The position numbers and the translations under genes were made by a program. The notes beneath the pieces were generated by a model. It was given only the letters and a program-made list of their open reading frames with translations, had not been told where the DNA came from and made no database searches. A DNA stretch of 7,519 bases from CAYRHS01 sp964424125 (lineage in GTDB: Bacteria; Actinomycetota; Acidimicrobiia; IMCC26256; JAOSJL01): positions 1-7,519 of the forward strand of contig CAYRHS010000148.1 of assembly GCA_964424125.1 (NCBI GenBank), read 5' to 3'. This document shows positions 1-5,188 of the stretch, one piece after another (the first letter of the stretch is position 1; each line of letters begins with the position of its first letter).

Positions 1-805
1 TGACGATTCGAGCCGCGCGCTCGCCACCGGTACACACCACCGTGTCGCCGGGCGCGAGCACTGACGTCTCACGCCCGTCGCTGGTGAGGTGGACCGACTG
101 CTCCCCCGAGACCTCGAAGCGGAGCTGCTCGGTGGGACCGAGCACGAGCGACCGATCGAACAGCATATGTGGCGAGACCGGGGTCAGCAGCATGCAGCGG
201 TGGGCAGGCGAGACGATGGGGCCCCGGGCGGAGAACGAGTAGGCGGTCGAACCCGTCGGCGTGGCCACGATGACCCCGTCCGCGGTGTAGGTGGTGAACG
301 GCCGGCCGTTGATGGCGACGTCCAAGCGGACGGTGCGCCCGGGATGCACCTTCTCGAGCGTGCATTCGTTGAGCGCCGAGAGCCGCCTCGTGGCGCCGCC
401 GATCGTCGCGGTGATCGAGAGCACCATCCGCTCCATGACGGTGAACCGTCCGTCGACGAGGCGATGGAGCGCGTCGTCCAGTCCGCTCGCGTCCACCTCG
501 GTGAGGTAGCCGAGGCGTCCCACGTTCACCCCGAGGACCGGAATCCCGTGCTCGTAGGTGGCGTCGACCGCGTGCAGCATCGTCCCGTCACCGCCGAGCG
601 AGACGACGACATCGAGCCCCTCGACGAAGCTGCGGACCTCTCGCCCGAGCTCGGCCAACCCGATCGCCGACGCGTCGTCGGCAGGGACTCGAACCTCGAT
701 CCCTGCCCCCGCGAGGTACGTCGCGGCGCGACGGGCGAGCTCGTGCGCCTCCCGGCGTTCGGGATTCGGGATCAGCCCGACGGTCTCGGGGCGCCTGGCC
801 GTCAT
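1..805 (-). CDS. nadK: NAD kinase (ATP/polyphosphate NAD kinase), C-terminus cut by window edge
   Basis: The cytoplasmic enzyme phosphorylates NAD to NADP and is the only de novo source of NADP(H). In the reverse frame 268 residues are visible before the left edge; the family is usually about 290-310, so roughly 20-40 C-terminal residues are missing. Visible hallmarks are the N-terminal LIPNPERREA segment (residues 11-20), the catalytic GGDGT motif (71-75, with D73), GVNVGRLGYL (92-101), the NE pair (146-147) and the glycine-rich ATPTGSTAYS segment (181-190) followed by GPIVSP. The ATG start is at 803-805. It overlaps the tlyA stop in an ATGA, and I see no strong ribosome binding site, which suggests translational coupling to tlyA. 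The same tlyA-nadK order is known in M. tuberculosis (tlyA-ppnK-recN), so recN may lie just beyond the left edge (inference). The identification is very secure. Confidence 0.96.
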   Translation of the reverse strand, partial: MTARRPETVGLIPNPERREAHELARRAATYLAGAGIEVRVPADDASAIGLAELGREVRSFVEGLDVVVSLGGDGTMLHAVDATYEHGIPVLGVNVGRLGYLTEVDASGLDDALHRLVDGRFTVMERMVLSITATIGGATRRLSALNECTLEKVHPGRTVRLDVAINGRPFTTYTADGVIVATPTGSTAYSFSARGPIVSPAHRCMLLTPVSPHMLFDRSLVLGPTEQLRFEVSGEQSVHLTSDGRETSVLAPGDTVVCTGGERAARIV

Positions 806-1590
806 GGCGCTCGGTGAGCCTTGTCGACGCAGTTCCGGAGATCGCCGTCCGAGAGCGGCTCACCGCGGGTTCGGAGATGGAGCATGAACTCTACGTTGCC
901 ATCCGCGCCCCGCAGCGGCGAGGGCATTGCCCCGAGGGGCACCAAGCCGACCGGCCCAGAGGCGGCCACCACCGTGCGCAGCACGTCGAGATGCACTGGC
1001 GCGTCGCGTACGACACCGCCCTTGCCGACTCGCCGTCGGCCCGCCTCGAACTGCGGTTTCACAAGGACGAGGAGGTCGGTGTCGGGTCCGACGAACCCGG
1101 CGAGGTGCTCGAGCACGCGTCGGGCCGAGATGAAGGCGAGGTCCATCACGACGACGCCGACCGGCCCGACACGAACGGGGTCGAGGTCACGAACGTCCGT
1201 CTGCTCGAGCACCGTGACCCGCGAATCGTTGCGCAAGGTCCAGTCGAGCTGACCGCGGCCGACGTCGACGGCGACCACGTGCGCCGCTCCCCCCTGGAGC
1301 AAGCAGTCGGTGAAACCACCCGTGGACGCGCCGACGTCCAGGCAGCCCTGCCCGGAAGGATCTACGTCGAAGTGCTGGAGGGCGGCACGGAGCTTGTGCC
1401 CGCCCCGCGAGACGAAGCGCGGCGCCTCGGCTCGGACCGAGATCGGCTCCCCGGGGGCCACCAGACGAGCGGCCCGCGGCGCGGGTGCGCCCCCCACGAC
1501 GACTCGACCGGCCTCGATCGCGGCGGCGGCGTCCGCTCGGCTCCGGGCCAGCCCCCGACGCACGAGCTCCGCGTCGAGGCGTCGGCGCAC
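802..1590 (-). CDS. tlyA: TlyA-family rRNA (cytidine-2'-O)-methyltransferase
   Basis: TlyA in M. tuberculosis 2'-O-methylates 16S C1409 and 23S C1920 and thereby confers capreomycin/viomycin sensitivity. The older name hemolysin is misleading. The product is 262 aa (M. tuberculosis TlyA: 268). Residues 1-60 form an S4-type RNA-binding domain with the family opening LDAELVRRGLARSR (5-18). A FtsJ/RrmJ-like SAM methyltransferase domain follows, with SRGGHKL (61-67), SAM motif DVGASTGGFT (85-94), VMDLAFIS (148-155), VKPQFEAG (177-184) and NVEF (232-235). The expected K-D-K-E tetrad is present as K66, D150, K178 and E234. The GTG start at 1588-1590 was chosen because it aligns with known TlyA N-termini. 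The frame is open further upstream, but only as an out-of-frame reading of the previous gene. An AAAGGG at 1603-1608 is a weak, distant ribosome binding site. The gene starts 8 bases after the preceding stop, and its own stop overlaps the nadK start. Confidence 0.95.
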   Translation of the reverse strand: MRRRLDAELVRRGLARSRADAAAAIEAGRVVVGGAPAPRAARLVAPGEPISVRAEAPRFVSRGGHKLRAALQHFDVDPSGQGCLDVGASTGGFTDCLLQGGAAHVVAVDVGRGQLDWTLRNDSRVTVLEQTDVRDLDPVRVGPVGVVVMDLAFISARRVLEHLAGFVGPDTDLLVLVKPQFEAGRRRVGKGGVVRDAPVHLDVLRTVVAASGPVGLVPLGAMPSPLRGADGNVEFMLHLRTRGEPLSDGDLRNCVDKAHRAP

Positions 1591-1598
1591 GCGCTCGC

Positions 1599-2003
1599 TC
1601 AGCCCTTTGCGGGCTTGCGCTTGGCGGGCTTGCGCTTGGCGGGCTTCTTGGCCTTCTTCGCCGGCTTCTTCTTGGCCTTCTTCGCCGGCTTCTTCTTGGC
1701 CTTCTTCGCCGGCTTCTTGTTGGCGGGGCTCAGCTCCGCCTCCAGCCGCCGGATGTCGTCCTGTGTGGCGAAGCCGACCGAGCGGAGCTGGTTCTGGATC
1801 TCGTCGCGAATGCGGTCCTGGAGGTCGTCCGACCACTTTCGACTCCGTGCGACGAGATCCTCGACGTAGGACTCGGCCCGATCCTGAGCCAGCTCGCCCT
1901 CACGCACCAACTCGTCGACGAGTCGTTCGGCCTGCTCCCTGGTCACATTGGTGAACTGGATCCCCGCATCGAGAAATCGCTTCCAGTCCGGGACCTGCGC
2001 CAT
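1599..2003 (-). CDS. Phasin/PhaF-like small protein with lysine-rich histone-H1-like tail
   Basis: A 134-aa protein in two parts. Residues 1-91 are charged and predicted helical or coiled-coil (segments NVTREQAERLVDELV at 19-33 and VGFATQDDIRRLEAEL at 76-91). This resembles the phasin-superfamily/COG3937 poly(3-hydroxyalkanoate) granule-associated pattern, in which a TREQAERLVDELV-like segment is followed later by a LGLATRxDIxxLE-like one. Residues 92-134 are almost only Lys, Pro, Ala and Arg, built on PAKKAKK and PAKRK units like the DNA-binding tails of PhaF, AlgP or mycobacterial HupB. The tail is encoded by tandem DNA repeats. Inferred role: a nucleoid- or granule-associated protein, or a nucleic-acid-binding partner; the function is not proven. 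The ATG at 2001-2003 has a strong GGGGAG ribosome binding site at 2008-2013. It is the first gene of the operon with tlyA and nadK, occupying the place of small Rv1693 in M. tuberculosis. No PHA synthase is in view, so a granule role is uncertain. Confidence 0.85.
   Translation of the reverse strand: MAQVPDWKRFLDAGIQFTNVTREQAERLVDELVREGELAQDRAESYVEDLVARSRKWSDDLQDRIRDEIQNQLRSVGFATQDDIRRLEAELSPANKKPAKKAKKKPAKKAKKKPAKKAKKPAKRKPAKRKPAKG
1611..1640. repeat. Tandem 15-bp repeat, two perfect copies
   Basis: GGGCTTGCGCTTGGC occurs at 1611-1625 and 1626-1640. On the minus strand it encodes the 5-residue unit PAKRK at the end of the PhaF-like protein. The unit length is a multiple of three, so copy-number change would lengthen or shorten the tail without breaking the frame. 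Confidence 0.9.
1648..1719. repeat. Tandem 24-bp repeat, three copies
   Basis: Three consecutive 24-bp units start at 1648, 1672 and 1696, each beginning TTGGCCTTCTTCGCCGG. The first two are identical and the third differs only in its last base. On the minus strand they encode the 8-residue unit PAKKAKK plus K in the lysine-rich tail. Near-identity at the DNA level, including synonymous positions, points to recent duplication or slippage rather than only selection for amino acid content. Confidence 0.92.
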
Positions 2004-2113
2004 CTCTCTCCCCTTGCTCGGTTCACTCCTGCGCCAACGGCGCGAGGCGTCGGCGCGAACGCTACTCGCGGCGAGAAGGAGCCAGCGCGTTCGCCCGGTA
2101 GGGTCGATACGCG
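2004..2113. promoter_or_regulatory. Divergent intergenic region between the phasin-tlyA-nadK operon and the rhomboid gene
   Basis: This 110-bp region must hold promoters for both directions. Visible short dyads are GCGCC/GGCGC (2031-2035 and 2039-2043), an 11-bp palindrome CTCGC-G-GCGAG (2065-2075) and 8-bp arms GCGAACGC/GCGTTCGC (2055-2062 and 2087-2094). An 8-bp direct repeat CGGCGCGA lies at 2038 and 2051. A TAGGGT at 2099-2104, nine bases before the rhomboid ATG, fits an actinobacterial -10 box giving a nearly leaderless message; no good -35 accompanies it. Promoter assignments are inference. In DNA this GC-rich, short dyads can also arise by chance. Confidence 0.4.
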
Positions 2114-3036
2114 ATGGTCATCCCTCTCCGGGACCTCAACCCGACCACTCGGCGGCCCGTCGTCACGATCCTGCTGATCGTCACCAACGTCGTCGTCTTC
2201 CCTTCATCCAACCTCGCGGGGGAACGACCTACGCCGAGATCCGCAACGAGAACCTGTTCCTCTACGAGCACGCCGCGATCCCGTGCGAGATCTCACAAGG
2301 TGAGCCCCTCACGGTGCGCGAGGCGGAGAGCGGCACGTGCCTCGACAGTGCCACGATCTCCCCGGCGACGATCAGCTCACCGGAGATCTTCCCCGACAAG
2401 AACGTCTACCTAGCCATCTTGACGTCGATGTTCCTCCACGGCGGCTTCGCCCATCTCGGCTTCAACATGCTGTTCCTGTGGATCTTCGGCAACAACGTCG
2501 AGTCCCGCCTCGGGCCCTTCGGCTTCGCCGCCTTCTACCTGGTCGGGGGATTCGCGGCCATGCTCGTCCAGGTGGCGCTGGCGACCGGATCGGTCGCCCC
2601 GGTGATCGGCGCATCGGGGGCGATCGCCGCGGTGATGGGCGCGTATCTGATCTTCTGGCCCCGAGCGCGGATCTACTCCCTGCTGCTCTTCTTCCCGGTG
2701 ACGCTACCGGCGAGCTTCGTGCTCCTCTTCTGGCTCGGGATGCAGTTCCTCACCTCGCCCGATTCCGGGGTGGCGTGGGGGGCGCACGTCGGCGGCTTCG
2801 CCGTCGGCATGGTCCTGGCCCTGCTGTTGGCCGCGATCTTCCGCTGGCCCCTGCAGTGGCGTCCCGCCGGCCCGCGGCCGCCCTCGCGATCCGGCCCGCC
2901 GGACTCGGCTCCGCCGCCGTTCGGACGCGGCGGTGGTGGCCCCTACTCGGGCGGGTCCGCGATGCCTCCGCCTCCTCCGCCCCGGCCCCGGGGCTGGCCC
3001 GATCCCGACGACGGCTGGCCCCGCCCCGCCCCCTGA
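2114..3036 (+). CDS. Rhomboid-family intramembrane serine protease, apparent frameshift near 2198-2205
   Basis: Rhomboids cleave transmembrane substrates within the membrane. The N-terminus (ATG 2114) reads MVIPLRDLNPTTRRPVVTIL and continues as TM1 through NVVVF, typical of the family. The reading then has to move to another frame at about 2198-2205 to continue as FIQPRGGTTYAEI and the rest of the protein. Adding one base (or removing two) gives an open frame of about 307 aa. Downstream are HGGFAHLGFN (H codon 2452, N codon 2464), the catalytic Ser in GASG (codon 2614-2616) and the catalytic His in WGAHVGG (2785-2787), so both dyad residues are intact. About six TM segments are followed by a 64-residue Pro/Gly-rich tail from 2842. 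A short extracytoplasmic loop carries two Cys (PCEI and GTCLD). Sequencing error, a genuine pseudogene or recoding are all possible. The good state of the downstream part favours error or a recent event. Confidence 0.85.
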
Positions 3037-3044
3037 GAACGACC

Positions 3045-3869
3045 TCATCCTCCCCGAAGCAGGACTCGGGCCAGCGCGGCCAGATCTGCCTGGACATAGG
3101 GGGGTGGCGGGTCGGGAACCGCCTCGCCTCCCGTCGATCCCGCGACCCCGGAGAGCACCAGCGCGAAGGGCCAACCGAGCGCGTCGGCCAACGCGCCGTC
3201 GGTCGACGGTCGGTCCCCCACCATCAGCCCCCGCTCGCCGCAGCGTTCCCGTACCAGGTCGACGTAGGGAGCCTCCGGCTTCCCCGCCACCTCGGGCTCG
3301 GCACCGGCCGCGGTGGCGACCGCGGCGACGAGCGCCCCGTTACCGGGGAGGAGCATGCCTTCGCCGGGGAAGGTGGGGTCCACGTTGGTCGCCACGAACC
3401 GCGCGCCCTCGCGCACCGCCATCGATGCGCGGTGCAGGCGCTCGAAGTCGAAGCCGCGATCCCAGCCCACGACGACGGCGTCCGCCGGGTGTCCCGTGAC
3501 CGGGACGAAGCCACGGTCTCGGACCGCCTCCTCGAGCCCCGGGCCACCACACACCAGCACCCGGCTGCCGTGTTCGAGCCCCTGGGCCAGGAGCGCGGCT
3601 GCGGCCTGTGAGCTGGTGACGATCTCGTCGGGCCGGGCCTCGACGCCCATCGCACCCAACCGCTCGACGTTGCGGGCGACGGTGGGATTCGCATTGTTGG
3701 TCAGGAAGGCGACGCGCCATCCGGCGTCGCGCAACGCCTTCACTGCCTCGGCCGAGCCGGGGACAGGCTGGGCCCCGCGCCAGAGGACCCCGTCCAGATC
3801 GAGCCCCACGACGGTCCCGTCGCCCGCCGCGCTGCTCGTCCGCTCGTCGCTCGTCCCCTCGTCGCTCAT
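3045..3869 (-). CDS. HAD-IIA (NagD-like) phosphatase, possible phosphoglycolate/glycerol-3-phosphate phosphatase
   Basis: A 274-aa cytoplasmic HAD-superfamily hydrolase. Motif I is DLDGVL (24-29), with nucleophile D24 and acid D26; motif II is FLTNNA (55-60, T57). The cap region runs from about 87 to 185, motif III Lys is K197 in GKPEAP, and motif IV is GDRPSTD (218-224, with D219 and D224). This is the NagD / 4-nitrophenylphosphatase group with a C2-type cap. The syntenic M. tuberculosis gene Rv1692 is a glycerol-3-phosphate phosphatase; this protein is shorter, so the substrate here is inferred only. The ATG at 3867-3869 has GGTG and AAGGG just upstream. The first 19 residues are low-complexity, and a GTG at codon 21 (3807-3809) is an alternative start just before the conserved core. 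The gene converges with the rhomboid gene (8-bp gap, no terminator seen) and diverges from the DUF1015 gene. Confidence 0.9.
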   Translation of the reverse strand: MSDEGTSDERTSSAAGDGTVVGLDLDGVLWRGAQPVPGSAEAVKALRDAGWRVAFLTNNANPTVARNVERLGAMGVEARPDEIVTSSQAAAALLAQGLEHGSRVLVCGGPGLEEAVRDRGFVPVTGHPADAVVVGWDRGFDFERLHRASMAVREGARFVATNVDPTFPGEGMLLPGNGALVAAVATAAGAEPEVAGKPEAPYVDLVRERCGERGLMVGDRPSTDGALADALGWPFALVLSGVAGSTGGEAVPDPPPPYVQADLAALARVLLRGG

Positions 3870-3922
3870 TGCCCTTCACCGTGCTCGCGCCGGCCGCCTT
3901 GCCCGGTCGCCGGGTGGGCCTG

Positions 3923-3931
3923 TGCCAGAAT
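3923..3931 (+). promoter_or_regulatory. Candidate extended -10 promoter element for the DUF1015 gene
   Basis: TGCCAGAAT matches an extended -10 (TGn followed by CAGAAT, close to TANNNT). It lies 27 bases before the chosen GTG start, in the 89-bp gap between divergent genes, which would give a leader of about 20 bases that includes the ribosome binding site. A TTGCCC at 3899-3904 is spaced 21 bases away, too far for a normal -35. This is pattern-based only. Confidence 0.3.
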
Positions 3932-3948
3932 CCGCGGCGACCGCTGCC

Positions 3949-3953
3949 GGGAG
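3949..3953 (+). promoter_or_regulatory. Ribosome binding site GGGAG that decides the DUF1015 start
   Basis: GGGAG is followed by a 5-base spacer and GTG at 3959. No comparable site precedes the in-frame ATG at 3869, which would also overlap the divergent HAD gene's start codon. This supports the GTG start. Confidence 0.6.
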
Positions 3954-3958
3954 CTGCC

Positions 3959-5188
3959 GTGCCCGAGTTCCGACCCTTCCGGGGACTGCGCTACGACCTG
4001 GCCACCGCGGCGGCTCCGCTCGACTCGCTGGTCGCCCCACCCTACGACGTCGTCGACGAGGACCAGCGCGCACAGCTCGCGCGGCGCGATCCGCACAACG
4101 CGGTCCGCCTCATCCTTCCCGACGGTGACGACCCCTACGCCGCGGCCGCAGCCGACCTCGCGTCGTGGCAGGCGGCGGGCATCCTGCGCGCCGACGACCG
4201 CCCGAGCTTCACGATCTATTCCATGGTGAGCCCCGGGACAGGGGGGCGTCCCGCACGTCGGACCCGCGGCGTCATCGGGGCACTCGGCATCACCGAGACC
4301 GGCCAGATCCTCCCGCACGAGCGCACGCTGCCCAAGGCGAAGAGCGACCGGCTCGCGCTCCTGCGCGCGACCCGCGCCAACCTCGACCCGATCTGGGGAC
4401 TGAGTCTCGCCACCGGCCTCACCGACGCGCTCCCTGCCGCGGCCCCCACCGCGGTCTGCACCGACGACGACGGTGTCCGGCACGAGATCGCGGTCGTCTC
4501 CGACGGAGCGGACGTCGCCGCGATCCGTGAGCTCGTCGAGTCGGCCTCCATCGTGCTGGCCGACGGCCACCACCGCTTCGAGACCGCGCGGACCTTCTTC
4601 GCGGAGACGGGCGCCGCGGGTGCGGACGCGATCATGACCTTCGTCGTCGAGCTCTCCGAGCGGCAACTGGACATCCAGCCCATCCACCGCCTCCTCCGCG
4701 GCCTCCCGAGCGAGCCGTCGCCTCGAGCCGCGCTCTCCGAAGGCTTCACCATCACCGACGCCGGGCCCAACACGCCCGAAGCGGTGCGCGCCCTCGTCGG
4801 AGCCATGCACGACGAGGCCGGGATCGGCCTCGTCGTGCACGACCGGCTGGCGCTCGCCCGACCCCGACCCGAGGCGGCTTCCGCCGCGCTGGCCGAAGAA
4901 CCGTCCCCGGTGGCGGGCACCGACGCCGCGCTCGTCGAACATCTCGCGCTCCCGGCGCTCGCGCCGGAATCCGTCACCTACCGCGACGACGCCGTTGCCG
5001 TCGCCGCGCTCGTCGCGAAGGGCTCGGCGGACGCCGCCGTGCTGCTGCGAGCGCCCACGGTGGCCACGACTCGCGCGGCCGCGGCCGAGGGCGTACGGAT
5101 GCCGCAGAAGACGACGTTCTTCTGGCCCAAGCCGCGCACGGGCCCCGTCTTCCGCCTCCTCGACCTCGACCCCGGCGGAACGCGCTAG
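3959..5188 (+). CDS. DUF1015 (COG4198) family protein of unknown function
   Basis: A 409-aa soluble protein, full length for the family, whose biochemical role is not established. Conserved blocks seen are MPEFRPFRGLRYD (1-13), VAPPYDVVDE (25-34), HNAVRLILP (46-54), LPHERTLPKAKSDRL (118-132), RANLDPIWGLSL (139-150), ADGHHRFETA (201-210) and MPQKTTFFWPKPRTG (381-395) near the C-terminus. All the blocks I know from the family are present, so the gene looks intact. The GTG start at 3959 was preferred to an in-frame ATG at 3869 because it begins the conserved block, has a GGGAG site and avoids overlap with the divergent HAD gene; the extra 30 residues would be low-similarity Pro/Arg-rich sequence. 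The DGHHR motif resembles one found in ParB/sulfiredoxin-fold serine kinases (SerK, SbnI); a relation is speculation. It ends tail-to-tail with korB, sharing CTAG. Confidence 0.92.
   Translation: MPEFRPFRGLRYDLATAAAPLDSLVAPPYDVVDEDQRAQLARRDPHNAVRLILPDGDDPYAAAAADLASWQAAGILRADDRPSFTIYSMVSPGTGGRPARRTRGVIGALGITETGQILPHERTLPKAKSDRLALLRATRANLDPIWGLSLATGLTDALPAAAPTAVCTDDDGVRHEIAVVSDGADVAAIRELVESASIVLADGHHRFETARTFFAETGAAGADAIMTFVVELSERQLDIQPIHRLLRGLPSEPSPRAALSEGFTITDAGPNTPEAVRALVGAMHDEAGIGLVVHDRLALARPRPEAASAALAEEPSPVAGTDAALVEHLALPALAPESVTYRDDAVAVAALVAKGSADAAVLLRAPTVATTRAAAAEGVRMPQKTTFFWPKPRTGPVFRLLDLDPGGTR

Noticed and set aside
802..1590. Reading TlyA as a hemolysin/toxin
   Set aside because: The S4 domain and the FtsJ-like methyltransferase tetrad show an rRNA methyltransferase. 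The hemolysin name is historical.
1611..1719. CRISPR-like array
   Set aside because: The repeats are directly tandem without spacers, in frame with and encoding a lysine-rich protein tail.
1591..1836. Upstream extension of tlyA to an ATG at 1836
   Set aside because: The extra 82 residues are an out-of-frame reading of the phasin-like gene. The GTG at 1590 matches known TlyA N-termini.
814..1869. Plus-strand open frame of 351 codons antisense to tlyA and the phasin-like gene
   Set aside because: It mirrors the lysine repeats as a Phe/Ala/Gly-rich stretch (LAFFAGFF) that could look like a membrane segment. It is the complement of the K/P/A tail, with no RBS or homology.
1948..2113. Rhomboid starting at ATG 1948 without a frameshift
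   Set aside because: That start lies inside the phasin-like gene and gives a hydrophilic Arg/Pro/His-rich N-terminus in place of TM1, whereas the other frame from 2114 encodes a proper rhomboid N-terminus.
2337..3611. Plus-strand open frame of 424 codons across the rhomboid and HAD genes
   Set aside because: It has arginine-rich low-similarity sequence and overlaps two motif-supported genes in other frames.
3869..3958. DUF1015 start at ATG 3869
   Set aside because: The 30 added residues do not resemble the family, overlap the divergent HAD start codon and lack an RBS. GTG 3959 has a GGGAG site and begins the conserved block.
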